NCBI RefSeq assembly: GCF_014649495.1
Contig: NZ_BMTD01000012.1
Span: 124,001-188,000 of the forward strand
Reading direction: 5' to 3'
DNA: 64,000 nt
Source: Streptomyces filipinensis
Lineage (GTDB): Bacteria > Actinomycetota > Actinomycetes > Streptomycetales > Streptomycetaceae
Shown here piece by piece: positions 8,555 to 16,751 of this stretch. How positions within the stretch are numbered: the stretch's first letter is position 1; every line of letters starts with the position of its first letter. The notes beneath the pieces were generated by a model. That model made no database searches, was not told where the DNA came from, and saw only the letters and a program-made list of their open reading frames with translations. The position numbers and the translations under genes were made by a program.

Positions 8555-8595
8555 GGCCTGGACCGAGCAGGGGCCGGCGAGAAGGACCGGCCGTA

Positions 8596-8607
8596 TGGAC
8601 CGGTCCA
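8596..8607. promoter_or_regulatory. LacI-type operator before the dehydrogenase
   Basis: TGGACCGGTCCA is a perfect 12-bp palindrome with a central CG, typical of LacI-family sites. It sits 24 bp before the dehydrogenase start codon and downstream of the candidate promoter, where a repressor would block elongation. Confidence 0.65.
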
Positions 8608-8630
8608 ACGGCTGTCGCGAAGGGGCTGTC

Positions 8631-9788
8631 ATGGTGGACGAGCTGGGTGTCGCCGTCGTCGGGTTCGGCTGGATGGGCCGGGTGCACACCCAGGCGTACG
8701 CCCGTCTCCCGCACCACTATCCGCAGTCCCCGCGCCCTCGGCTGATCACGGTCGCCGAGGAGGTGCCGGGACGGGCCGAGGAGGCCGCCGAGCGGTTCGG
8801 CTTCGCCACCGCGACCCGCGACTGGCGCGAGGTGGCCGCCGACCCGCGGGTACGGGCCGTCAGCATCACCGCCCCGAACTTCCTGCACCGCGAGATCGGC
8901 GTGGCGATGGCGGAGGCGGGCAAGCACATCTGGATCGAGAAGCCGGTCGGGCTGACCGCCGAGGACGCCCGCGCGGTCGCCGACGCGGTCGCCAAGGCCG
9001 GCGTGCAGGGCGCGGTCGGCTTCAACTACCGCAACGCGCCCGCCGTCGAGGCCGCCCGCGACCTGATCGCCTCCGGGGAGCTCGGCACGGTGACCCACGT
9101 CCGCATCCGGCTGTTCAGCGACTACGCGGCCCATCCGGACGGCGCCCTGACCTGGCGGTACGAGCGGGCGCGCGGCGGCAGCGGGGTGCTCGGGGACCTC
9201 GCCTCGCACGGCGCCGACCTGGCCCGCTTCCTGCTCGGCGCCATCACCTCGCTCACCGCCGACACCGCCGTCTTCGTCCCGGAGCGCGCCCGGCCGACCG
9301 GCGCCACCGCCGGCCACGCCCGTGCCTCGGGCGGCGAACCCGGCCCGGTGGAGAACGAGGACTACGTGAGCTGCCTGCTGCGCTTCGCCTCCGGCGCGCG
9401 CGGGGTGCTGGAGGCCTGCCGGGTCTCGGTCGGCGAGCAGAACAACTACGGCTTCGAGGTGCACGGCACGAGGGGAGCGGTCTTCTGGGACTTCCGGCGG
9501 ATGAACGAGCTGGCGGTGAGCCGGGGTTCGACGTACCAGGACCAGCCCGTGAGCACGGTGTACGTCGGCCCGGGGGCCGGTGAGTTCGCGGCGTTCCAGC
9601 CGGGGGCGGCCCATGCGATGGGGTACGACGACCTGAAGGTGATCGAGGCGTACCGGTTCGTGCGGTCCGTCGCCGAGGGCGTGCCGTACGGGGCGACGCT
9701 GGGGGACGCGGTGGCGAGTGCGGCTGTGCTGGATGCGATGACGCGCTCGGCTCAGCGGGGTTCCTGGGTGGACGTCGGGTCGGGCTGA
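8631..9788 (+). CDS. Gfo/Idh/MocA family oxidoreductase
   Basis: 385 residues. The N-terminal Rossmann motif VAVVGFGWMGRVH binds NAD(P). The sequence IWIEKPVGLTAEDA carries the family's EKP signature, and the C-terminal half is the usual beta-sheet substrate domain. Such enzymes oxidise sugars, inositols or their derivatives. The ATG at 8631 follows AAGGGG; a longer frame (from 8553) would run through the operator, so it was rejected. It is the first gene downstream of the LacI-type operator and is probably controlled by the divergent LacI protein. Convergent with the poly-gamma-glutamate hydrolase-like gene. Confidence 0.92.
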   Translation: MVDELGVAVVGFGWMGRVHTQAYARLPHHYPQSPRPRLITVAEEVPGRAEEAAERFGFATATRDWREVAADPRVRAVSITAPNFLHREIGVAMAEAGKHIWIEKPVGLTAEDARAVADAVAKAGVQGAVGFNYRNAPAVEAARDLIASGELGTVTHVRIRLFSDYAAHPDGALTWRYERARGGSGVLGDLASHGADLARFLLGAITSLTADTAVFVPERARPTGATAGHARASGGEPGPVENEDYVSCLLRFASGARGVLEACRVSVGEQNNYGFEVHGTRGAVFWDFRRMNELAVSRGSTYQDQPVSTVYVGPGAGEFAAFQPGAAHAMGYDDLKVIEAYRFVRSVAEGVPYGATLGDAVASAAVLDAMTRSAQRGSWVDVGSG

Positions 9789-9875
9789 GCGCGCGGCTCG
9801 GGGCGCCGCGGTGTGCCGTCAAGGCGTCCGCGGCACCGCCGTAGTGGTGCGCGCCCACGCGGCGGCGGCCGGACG

Positions 9876-10487
9876 TCAGCGGAGCTCCGCGCCCCTGGGG
9901 GACGCCTTCCCGCTCAGCTCGTTCACCCCCGCGACCAGCGCCTCGACCACCTGAGGCGGCGGGGTGCCGGTGCCCCCGCTGGTGCGGGCCAGGAGCGGGA
10001 GTTCCACCTGGACGCCGCCGAGGCGCGTCAGGTTCACCGGGTTTCGGGGGTGCACCCCCCGCAGGGCGGCCGGGATCTCCGTCAGGTCGGTGACCGCCGG
10101 GAAGTGCGGGACGTGCTCGGTGAACGCCTCGGCGAGGACGTGGGCCGCGTCGCGGTTGCCGCCGCCGAGGAAGACGGCGTGCGGCGCCGCGGATCGCATA
10201 TGGCCGTGCAGGGAGACCGTGAGGGAGACCCGCTCAAGGAACTCCCGCAGCAGCGCGCAGGGGGCGCCCGCCCAGCGCGGCGACGTGATGTGCACGGGCC
10301 GCCGGACCCCTGGCTGGGTGAAGACGAGGCTGGTGGCACCGCACCGGCGGGCCACCGACTCGGCGAGCTGGGCCGTACCCCCTTCGTTGCTGCCGTGCAG
10401 GGCGAGCAGCCCGATGCCGGCGCCGCCCGGGACGAGGGTCGCGACCATCGGTACGCCCTCGATCTCCACCTGTTCCGTACGTGTCAT
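9876..10487 (-). CDS. poly-gamma-glutamate hydrolase family protein
   Basis: 203 residues. The segments LALHGSNEGGTAQLAESVARR, RPVHITSPRW and VSLTVSLHGHM match the zinc-hydrolase core of the phage-type gamma-PGA hydrolase family (PF05908), in which His and Glu ligands of an 'HGG-IE-GT' motif bind zinc. Here HGSNEGGT keeps His and Glu. The family hydrolyses poly-gamma-glutamate or related gamma-linked peptides. There is no signal peptide, so it is predicted cytoplasmic. The start ATG has GGGGAG upstream and lies 10 bp after the LacI gene stop, so the two are probably co-transcribed. Why such an enzyme follows a sugar regulator is unclear. Confidence 0.8.
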   Translation of the reverse strand: MTRTEQVEIEGVPMVATLVPGGAGIGLLALHGSNEGGTAQLAESVARRCGATSLVFTQPGVRRPVHITSPRWAGAPCALLREFLERVSLTVSLHGHMRSAAPHAVFLGGGNRDAAHVLAEAFTEHVPHFPAVTDLTEIPAALRGVHPRNPVNLTRLGGVQVELPLLARTSGGTGTPPPQVVEALVAGVNELSGKASPRGAELR

Positions 10488-10497
10488 CGCTCCCCCT

Positions 10498-11529
10498 CTA
10501 ACGGTCCGCCGGCCCCGGCAGGTTGTACGGCGTGACGACCTGGATCGCCGACGGTAGCAGCGGCCCGGCGGGCGGCAGGGCGCCGTGGAAGCGCATCACC
10601 GCGTGGCAGGCCTCGCGCAGATCGTGCCGCAGGTCGTGGTGGAGCACGGCGGACAGCCGGTGCTCGCGCAGGAGCCGGGTGTTGTCGTGGTCGAGGTCGT
10701 GGGCGATGAACACCGCGCACGCGCGGCCGGCGTCGGCGAAGGCGCGCAGGGTGGCGTTGTTGCCGCCGCCGATCGAGTACACGGCCCGGATCCCGGGGTC
10801 CCGTTCCAGGGCGGCGCGGACCAGGTCGTACTGGGTGGCGTCCAGGCCCTGGCCCTCGGCGATCTCCACCAGGGTGCGCTGCGGGTGCCGGGCCCGCATG
10901 CCACTCCTGAACCCCATCTCGCGCTCCTCCTCGTTGCGGAAGAAGCCGCTGCTGAGGCTGGTGAGGACATTGCCGGGGCGGTCACCGAGCCACTGGCCCA
11001 TGAGGTAGGCGGCGGTGGCCCCGGCGGCCCGGTTGTCGCTGCCGACGTAGCCGAGCCGGCCGCTGGCGGGCAGGTCGGTGACCAGGGTGACGACCGGGAT
11101 GCCGGCCGCGGTGAGCCGGCCCACGGCCGCGGTGACCTCCGGGACGTCCGGGGCCTTGAGGATCACGCCCTGGGAGCCGCGCCGGGCGATCCGGTCCAGC
11201 GTGCCGACCTGCTCGGCGGCCGGGCCGGTCTCGCGGAAGTGGAAGCGGGAGCGGACCACGGCCGGATGCAGGGACGGCAGTTCGGCCTCCAGGGCGGCGC
11301 GCACCGCCGTGCTGAACCGCTCGGGGGCCTGCACCACGATGTCGACCATGAAGGTACGGCCGACCAGCCGCACCTGGGTGCGCTGCCGGTCGAGATCGGC
11401 GATGGCCCGGCGCACCTCCTGCGCGGTGCTCTCGCGCACCCCTCCCCTGCCGTTCAGCACCCGGTCCACGGTGGCCTCGCTGAGGCCCGCCTGACGTGCG
11501 ATCTCCCGGATGGGGAACGGGTGGCCCAT
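10498..11529 (-). CDS. LacI family regulator
   Basis: 343 residues. HTH FPIREIARQAGLSEATVDRVLNGRGGV, then a type-1 periplasmic-binding-like effector domain (GVILKAPDVPEVTAAVGRL, GIPVVTLVTDLP, RLGYVGSDNRAAGATAAYLMGQW). The ATG at 11529 was preferred to an upstream start because AAGGAG lies directly before it. Divergent from the PhyH/SDR genes, with 110 bp between starts. The gap contains a 14-bp motif that recurs upstream of the GntR gene at 19025. The effector is probably a sugar or cyclitol, by family. Confidence 0.93.
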   Translation of the reverse strand: MGHPFPIREIARQAGLSEATVDRVLNGRGGVRESTAQEVRRAIADLDRQRTQVRLVGRTFMVDIVVQAPERFSTAVRAALEAELPSLHPAVVRSRFHFRETGPAAEQVGTLDRIARRGSQGVILKAPDVPEVTAAVGRLTAAGIPVVTLVTDLPASGRLGYVGSDNRAAGATAAYLMGQWLGDRPGNVLTSLSSGFFRNEEEREMGFRSGMRARHPQRTLVEIAEGQGLDATQYDLVRAALERDPGIRAVYSIGGGNNATLRAFADAGRACAVFIAHDLDHDNTRLLREHRLSAVLHHDLRHDLREACHAVMRFHGALPPAGPLLPSAIQVVTPYNLPGPADR

Positions 11530-11569
11530 GGACCGACTCCTTGAGGGGTTTTTGATGGCTTCCTGCTGG

Positions 11570-11598
11570 TTGTTCGAGGGGTTTGTACTGACAAGAAT
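11570..11598 (+). promoter_or_regulatory. candidate phyH promoter with embedded shared operator
   Basis: TTGTTC (11570-11575) and AAGAAT (11593-11598) are 17 bp apart. Between them lies GGTTTGTACTGACA (11580-11593). Its reverse complement, TGTCAGTACAAACC, matches TGTAAGTACAAACC at 18973-18986 in 13 of 14 positions. The site also contains the short palindrome TTGT-ACTG-ACAA. Confidence 0.55.
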
Positions 11599-11639
11599 GA
11601 CAGGGCTGCGCCGTTCCTGTGACCGAAAGAGGGACACCG

Positions 11640-12617
11640 ATGTCCGTCGCCGCCGTATCCGGCCGGGTCTGGCTGTCCGAACAGGACCGCGACCTCGAAG
11701 CCTTCCGCGCGCTCGTCGACCGGGTCACCGCCGTGTTCGAGGCGCTGATCGCCGAACAGCGGGTCTCGGGGACCGGGGCCGGCGACCACTTCGCCGGGCC
11801 GCGCGCCAACGACCGGGTGTGGAACGCGCTGGAGAAGACGGCCCTGTACGCCCCGGAGGCGTTCGCCGACTACGACGCCAACGACGTCCTGGCCCTGGTC
11901 TCCTCGGCCTGGCTGGGCCCCCGCTACCAGGTCACCTCGCAGGTCAACGTGGTCAACCCGGGCGCCGCCGGCCAGACCGCGCACCGGGACCACCACCTCG
12001 GGTTCCTGGGCCACGCGGTGGCCGCCGCCTACCCCGCGCAGGTGCACCGCCTCTCCCCCGCGCTCACGCTGCAGGGCGCGGTCGCCCACTGCGACATGCC
12101 GGTGGAGTCGGGACCGACGCGCTACCTGCCGTACTCGCAGCTGTACGAACCGGGCTACCTGGCGTGGCGGCTCCCGGAGTTCCAGGCGTACTTCGAGGCT
12201 CAGCACGTCCAGCTCCCGCTCGCCCGGGGCGACGCGGCCTTCTTCAGCCCCGCGCTCTTCCACGCCGCCGGCACCGACCGCACGGCCGACGTGCGCCGCA
12301 CGGCCAACCTGCTCCAGGTGTCCTCCGCCTTCGGGCGTGCGATGGAGTCGGTCGACCGTGAGGCCGTCGCCGACGCCGTGTTCCCGGTGCTGCTGCGGCG
12401 CGCGGCCCAGGGTGCCGGCGAGGAGTGGCTGGAGAACGTGATCGCGGCGAGCGCCGAGGGCTACCCCTTCCCGGCCAACCTCGACAGCGATCCCCCGGTG
12501 GACGGTCTGGCCCCGCCGGCGCCGGCGGACGTGCTGCGGCGGGCGGTGCGCGAGGCAGGGGCCCCGCAGCGGCTCCGGGCGGAGCTGCGGGCCGGTACGG
12601 AACGCCGGGAGAGCTGA
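11640..12617 (+). CDS. phytanoyl-CoA dioxygenase family protein (Fe(II)/2-oxoglutarate oxygenase)
   Basis: 325 residues. The iron-binding facial triad is visible as H115-x-D117 in TAHRDHHLGF and H208 in SPALFHAAGTDR, with Arg residues a few positions later that could hold 2-oxoglutarate. This is the PhyH fold; members hydroxylate varied small molecules, so the name should not be taken as the substrate. The ATG at 11640 is preferred (GAAAGAGGG upstream) over a GTG 21 bp earlier. It is followed after 10 bp by an SDR gene, so the two form an operon. It is divergent from a LacI gene. A role in oxidising a sugar- or inositol-like substrate is inference from the neighbours. Confidence 0.88.
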   Translation: MSVAAVSGRVWLSEQDRDLEAFRALVDRVTAVFEALIAEQRVSGTGAGDHFAGPRANDRVWNALEKTALYAPEAFADYDANDVLALVSSAWLGPRYQVTSQVNVVNPGAAGQTAHRDHHLGFLGHAVAAAYPAQVHRLSPALTLQGAVAHCDMPVESGPTRYLPYSQLYEPGYLAWRLPEFQAYFEAQHVQLPLARGDAAFFSPALFHAAGTDRTADVRRTANLLQVSSAFGRAMESVDREAVADAVFPVLLRRAAQGAGEEWLENVIAASAEGYPFPANLDSDPPVDGLAPPAPADVLRRAVREAGAPQRLRAELRAGTERRES

Positions 12618-12627
12618 GGAGGGGGCG

Positions 12628-13425
12628 ATGCGGGTCAGGGGACTTCTCGACGGGCTGCTCCGGGGAAAGACCGTCCTGGTCAACGGCGGCAGTCAGGGGG
12701 TCGGTGCCGCGATCGCGCGGGCCGCCGTCCGTGCGGGCGCCGCGGTGGCGGTCACCGGACGCCGCACCGAACCGGGTGAGGCGCTGACGGCCGAGCTGGC
12801 GTCGGCCGGGGGCCGGGCGATGTTCGTGCGCGCCGACCTGGCGGACGCCGAGCAGGCCAAGGCGGCGGTGGCCGAGGTGGTCGACGCCTTCGGCCGGATC
12901 GACTGTCTGGTGAACTCGGCGGGGCTGACCTCCCGGGGCACGCTGCTGGACACCACGCCGGAGCTGTTCGACGCGCACATCGCGATCAACCTCAAGGGTC
13001 CGTTCTTCGCCATGCAGGCGGCGGTCGCCGACATGGTGGCCCGCAAGGCGCCCGGCACGATCGTCAACATCATCACCTCGTCGGCGCACGGCGGCCAGCC
13101 GTTCCTGGCGCCGTACGTCGCCGCCAAGGCGGGCCTCGTGGGCCTCACCCGCAACGCCGCCCACGCCCACCGCTGGGACCGGATCCGGATCAACGGCCTG
13201 AACATCGGCTGGACCGCGACGGAGGGCGAGGACGCCACCCAGCGGGCCTTCCACGGCGCCGGCGACGACTGGCGGGAGCAGGCCGCGGCGCGGCTGCCGA
13301 TGGGCAGGCTCGGCCAACCGGACGAGATCGCCGACTTCGTGGTGTTCCTGCTGTCCGACCGGTCGGGGGTGGTCACGGGGTCGGTGATCGACTGGGACCA
13401 GAACGTTCTCGGCGGACTCGACTGA
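12628..13425 (+). CDS. SDR family NAD(P)-dependent oxidoreductase
   Basis: 265 residues. Cofactor motif NGGSQGVGAAIA, the NSAG motif, a catalytic Ser in IITSSAHGG and YVAAK (Tyr-x-x-x-Lys) define a classical short-chain dehydrogenase. The start ATG follows GAGGAGGGGG, and the gene begins 10 bp after the PhyH gene, so the oxygenase product may be its substrate (inference). Two consecutive hairpins follow its stop, so transcription may end before the next dehydrogenase gene. Confidence 0.92.
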   Translation: MRVRGLLDGLLRGKTVLVNGGSQGVGAAIARAAVRAGAAVAVTGRRTEPGEALTAELASAGGRAMFVRADLADAEQAKAAVAEVVDAFGRIDCLVNSAGLTSRGTLLDTTPELFDAHIAINLKGPFFAMQAAVADMVARKAPGTIVNIITSSAHGGQPFLAPYVAAKAGLVGLTRNAAHAHRWDRIRINGLNIGWTATEGEDATQRAFHGAGDDWREQAAARLPMGRLGQPDEIADFVVFLLSDRSGVVTGSVIDWDQNVLGGLD

Positions 13426-13433
13426 CAGGAACC

Positions 13434-13493
13434 GGCTCGTCCGGCGACCGAGGACGAGCCCGAAGACCGCACGGGGCCCGGGGGCAGGCCCCG
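13434..13493 (+). terminator. tandem hairpins after the SDR gene
   Basis: GGCTCGTCC (13434-13442) pairs perfectly with GGACGAGCC (13452-13460), and CGGGGCC (13472-13478) pairs with GGCCCCG (13487-13493). Together they could end the phyH-SDR transcript. Confidence 0.55.
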
Positions 13494-13532
13494 GCCACGG
13501 ACAGCAACCACGTACAAGGAGCTGCGGAGCAC

Positions 13533-14537
13533 ATGCGTATCGGAATCCTCGGCCTCGGCCGTATCGGCGCCTTCCACGCCGAGACCCTCTCCGGACTGGA
13601 CGCCGTGGAGTCGCTCGTCGTCGCCGACCCCTTCGCGGACGCCGCGAGGGCAGCCGCCGAGCGGTTCGGCGCCGACCTCGCGGACTCCCCGAAGGCGCTG
13701 CTGGCCGCCGAGGTGGACGGCCTGGTCGTCGCGGCGGCCACCGACGCCCACCCGGCGCTGATCCGGGCCGGCGTCGACGCGGGTGTGCCCGTCTTCTGCG
13801 AGAAGCCGGTCGCCCGCACCATGGCGGAGGGTGTGGAGGTGCTGAAGGCCGTGCGGGACAGCGGCGTGCCGATCCAGATCGGGTTCAACCGGCGCTTCGA
13901 CGCCGGTTTCACCGCCGCACGGGCCGCCGTACAGGCCGGTGAGCTGGGCGAGCTGCACACGGTCCGCTCCACGACCCTGGACCCGGCGCCGCCGCCGGCC
14001 GCGTACGTCGCCGCGTCCGGGGGCATCTTCCGGGACTGTTCCGTGCACGACTTCGACATCATCCGCTGGGTGACGGGCCGTGAGGTCACCGAGGTGTACG
14101 CGGTCGGCGGCAACCGGGGTGCCGACTACATCCGGGCGGCGGGCGACGCCGACACCACCGGGGCGATCCTCACCCTGGACGACGGCACCATCGCGGTGGT
14201 CTCCAACTCCCGCCACAACGCCCGTGGTCACGACGTCCGCATGGAACTGCACGGCTTCGCGGACTCGATCGCGGTCGGCCTGGACGACAGGCTTCCGCTG
14301 CGCTCGGTCGAACCCGGCGTGACCTTCCCCTCCGGCACCCCGCACGACTTCTTCATGGACCGCTTCGCGGACGCCTACCGCGCCGAACTGAGCGCGTTCA
14401 CGGAGGTCGTGGCCGGCACCCGCCCCTCCCCCTGCACCATCGAGGACGCCCTGGAGGCGGGCTGGATCGCCGAGGCCTGCACCCTGTCCCTGCACGAGCG
14501 CCGGCCGGTGACGCTCGCGGAGGTCCGGCAGGCGTGA
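13533..14537 (+). CDS. inositol 2-dehydrogenase-like Gfo/Idh/MocA oxidoreductase
   Basis: 334 residues. N-terminal Rossmann motif ILGLGRIGAFHAE; VFCEKPVARTMAEG carries the EKP motif; SGGIFRDCSVHDFDIIRWVTGREV holds the Asp/His active-site cluster (DxxxHDxD) seen in myo- and scyllo-inositol dehydrogenases. Length fits IolG (about 330-340). AAGGAG and GGAG lie upstream of the ATG. It sits downstream of the PhyH/SDR pair but is separated from it by hairpins. An IolE-like isomerase and a ribose-type importer lie on the other side, which supports cyclitol catabolism. Exact substrate not provable here. Confidence 0.88.
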   Translation: MRIGILGLGRIGAFHAETLSGLDAVESLVVADPFADAARAAAERFGADLADSPKALLAAEVDGLVVAAATDAHPALIRAGVDAGVPVFCEKPVARTMAEGVEVLKAVRDSGVPIQIGFNRRFDAGFTAARAAVQAGELGELHTVRSTTLDPAPPPAAYVAASGGIFRDCSVHDFDIIRWVTGREVTEVYAVGGNRGADYIRAAGDADTTGAILTLDDGTIAVVSNSRHNARGHDVRMELHGFADSIAVGLDDRLPLRSVEPGVTFPSGTPHDFFMDRFADAYRAELSAFTEVVAGTRPSPCTIEDALEAGWIAEACTLSLHERRPVTLAEVRQA

Positions 14538-14545
14538 ACCGACGG

Positions 14546-14575
14546 TGCGGCGCCGGGCGTCCGCCCGGCGCCGCA
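14546..14575. terminator. strong bidirectional terminator
   Basis: A 13-bp perfect stem (14546-14558 with 14563-14575, core GCGGCGCCGGGC) and a 4-nt loop lie between the convergent dehydrogenase and a small gene. It can serve both strands. Confidence 0.75.
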
Positions 14576-14583
14576 TCCGTGTC

Positions 14584-14778
14584 TCAGCCGCAGTAACGGA
14601 TCAGCCACTCGTCGGGGTTGTAGGTGTCCCGCGCCGGGTCCGGCACGGTGGCCGGCCTGGTCTCGATCATGTCCTCGGGGCGTATCCGGTCCGGCAGCGA
14701 GCCGAAGCGGTCGTGGCGCAGGGCCGCCGCGTCGGCAGGGTCCCCGGGCGTCTTCCGGGGCGGTGTGCGGTGTGTCAT
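14584..14778 (-). CDS. small conserved hypothetical protein
   Basis: 64 residues: MTHRTPPRK, then RHDRFGSLPDRIRPEDMIET and an end DEWLIRYCG. GGGAGGACGAG precedes the ATG at 14778, an excellent ribosome site, which is the main reason to accept this short gene. The frame continues open upstream across the intergenic region, but without a better start. It is hydrophilic, rich in Pro, Asp and Arg, and has no known motif. It follows the IolE-like gene by 146 bp on the same strand and may be the last gene of that operon. Function unknown. Confidence 0.6.
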   Translation of the reverse strand: MTHRTPPRKTPGDPADAAALRHDRFGSLPDRIRPEDMIETRPATVPDPARDTYNPDEWLIRYCG

Positions 14779-14924
14779 CTCGTCCTCCCGTCTGCGCGGG
14801 CGTCCCCCGTCATCGTGCACAACGCCCGCGTGCCCCCGGTTGGTTCCCGGCCGGGCGCCGGCCGAATCCGTTGCCGTCCCGCAGGAACCGGGCCCCGGCG
14901 GGGGCCCGGCGCCGGGAGGTCCGC

Positions 14925-15833
14925 TCAGGCCCCGCAGGAGCGCAGGAACCGGCGGGTGCGGACCGCGATCGGGAGGGGCTTGTCCGGCTCGCACGGGTAC
15001 ATGTCCTGCTCGACGATCGCGAACAGCTCCACACCCAGTTTCTGCGCGGCTTCCAGGACGGGCCCCAGCTCCGGTACACCGGACGGGGGTTCGCACATCA
15101 CGCCCCGCTGCACGGCCGGCCCGAACGGCACTCCGTGCGCGACCACCTCGGCGAGGATGTCCGGGTCGACCTGCTTGAGGTGCAGATAGCCGATGCGCTC
15201 GCCGTAGGTCTCGACGAGCTTGACGCTGTCCCCGCCGCAGTAGGCGTAGTGCCCGGTGTCCAGACAGAGGTTGACCAGCTCGGCGTCGGTCGAGTCCAGG
15301 AAGCGTTCGACGTGCTCCTCGGTGTCGATGTGGGTGTCGGCGTGCGGGTGGACCACGATGTCCAGGCCGTACGTCTCCCTGACCTCGTGGCCGAGCCGCT
15401 CCATGCCCTTGGTCAGGTGCGCCCACTGCTCGGCGGTCAGCTCCGGTGGTTCCAGGATCTCGGCGGTCTTGTCGTCCCGCCAGAAGGAGGGGATGACCAC
15501 CAGGTGCCGTGCGCCCATCGCCTGGGTCAGCGCGGCGACCTGGCTGACGTGGGCCCAGGTGTCCGCCCAGACGGACGGGCCGCGGTGCATGCCGGTGAAG
15601 ACCGTGCCCGCCGAGACCTTCAGGTTCCGCCGGGCCACCTCGTCCCGCAGGCGCGCGGGATCGGTGGGGAGGTAGCCGTAGGGGCCGAGTTCGATCCACT
15701 CGTAACCGGCCTCGGCGACCTCGTCGAGGAAGCGTTCCCAGGGCACCTGCCGCGGGTCGTCGGGGAACCAGACGCCCCAGGAGTCGGGGGCCGAGCCGAC
15801 CCGGATCCGGTCCAGCGGGGTGGGGGTGACCAT
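14925..15833 (-). CDS. sugar phosphate isomerase/epimerase (IolE-like TIM barrel)
   Basis: 302 residues. It starts DRIRVGSAPDSWGVWFPDDP; this 'APDSWGVW' opening is characteristic of 2-keto-myo-inositol dehydratase (IolE) and relatives. Metal-site residues occur in VVHPHADTHIDTEEHV, NLCLDTGHYAYCG and FAIVEQDMY. The ATG at 15833 lies 2 bp after the stop of the ABC ATPase gene, so translation is probably coupled in the order binding protein, permease, ATPase, isomerase. The uptake system and this enzyme therefore very likely handle the same cyclitol or sugar. Whether it is a dehydratase or an isomerase cannot be decided by eye. Confidence 0.88.
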   Translation of the reverse strand: MVTPTPLDRIRVGSAPDSWGVWFPDDPRQVPWERFLDEVAEAGYEWIELGPYGYLPTDPARLRDEVARRNLKVSAGTVFTGMHRGPSVWADTWAHVSQVAALTQAMGARHLVVIPSFWRDDKTAEILEPPELTAEQWAHLTKGMERLGHEVRETYGLDIVVHPHADTHIDTEEHVERFLDSTDAELVNLCLDTGHYAYCGGDSVKLVETYGERIGYLHLKQVDPDILAEVVAHGVPFGPAVQRGVMCEPPSGVPELGPVLEAAQKLGVELFAIVEQDMYPCEPDKPLPIAVRTRRFLRSCGA

Positions 15834-15835
15834 GG

Positions 15836-16747
15836 TCAGGTGGTTCCTTCCGGGGAGGGTGCGACGGGTGCGGTGAGGTCGTCCTCTTCGGGGAGTTCTT
15901 CGGTGTCGACGCCGCGTACCTGGGCGAGTTCGTGTTTGAGGGCGGCGAGTTCGGCGCCGCCGGCCATGTGGTTGGTCAGTTCTTCGAGGCTGACCTCGCT
16001 GCGGTCGGCGGAGAGTTCCAGGGTGCCCAGGCGCAGGACGCTGAAGTGGTCGCCGACCATGTAGGCGTGGTGGGGGTTGTGGGTGATGAAGATGACGCCG
16101 AGGCCGCGGTCGCGGGCGGCGGCGATGTACTTCAGCACCACGCCGGACTGTTTGACGCCGAGGGCCGCGGTGGGCTCGTCCAGGATGAGGACGCGGGCGC
16201 CGAAGTAGACGGCGCGGGCGATGGCCACGCACTGGCGCTGGCCGCCGGAGAGGGTGCCGATGGGCTGTTCCAGGTCGTCGAGGACGATGCCCATGTTGCG
16301 CAGTTCCTGGTCGGCGGTGGCCTTCATGCGGGGGATGTCCAGGCGGCGGACCGGCCAGGGGCCCCGGGTCATCTCGGAGCCGAGGAAGAAGTTGCGCCAC
16401 ACCGGCATCAGCGGCACCGTCGCCAGGTCCTGGTAGACGGTGGCGATACCGCGGTCGAGGGCCTCGCGGGGGGTGGAGAAGCGGACGGCGGTGCCGTCGA
16501 CGAGGAACTCGCCCTCGGTGTGCTGGTGCAGCCCCGAGATGATCTTGATGAGGGTGGACTTGCCCGCGCCGTTGTCGCCGAGCACGCAGGTGACCTGGCC
16601 GGCGTGGACCTTCAGGTCGACGCCGTGCAGGGCGCGGACGTTGCCGTAGGACTTGCCCGCGCCGCGCAGCTCGACCAGCAGGCCGTCCTGGCCGGGTGCG
16701 GAGTCCTGGACGACGGCGCCGTGCGTTCCGGATGTCTTGTCGGTCAT
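15836..16747 (-). CDS. sugar ABC transporter ATP-binding protein (single domain)
   Basis: 303 residues. Walker A GDNGAGKST, signature LSGGQRQ and Walker B VLILDEPTAALG, with the switch His in VIFITHN. It has one ATPase domain rather than the two of RbsA, like the FrcA-type fructose importers. The C-terminal 60 residues are acidic and Pro-rich. The start lies 4 bp after the permease stop, and the stop lies 2 bp before the isomerase start. The ATPase drives import through the neighbouring permease. Confidence 0.94.
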   Translation of the reverse strand: MTDKTSGTHGAVVQDSAPGQDGLLVELRGAGKSYGNVRALHGVDLKVHAGQVTCVLGDNGAGKSTLIKIISGLHQHTEGEFLVDGTAVRFSTPREALDRGIATVYQDLATVPLMPVWRNFFLGSEMTRGPWPVRRLDIPRMKATADQELRNMGIVLDDLEQPIGTLSGGQRQCVAIARAVYFGARVLILDEPTAALGVKQSGVVLKYIAAARDRGLGVIFITHNPHHAYMVGDHFSVLRLGTLELSADRSEVSLEELTNHMAGGAELAALKHELAQVRGVDTEELPEEDDLTAPVAPSPEGTT

Positions 16748-16751
16748 CGCT

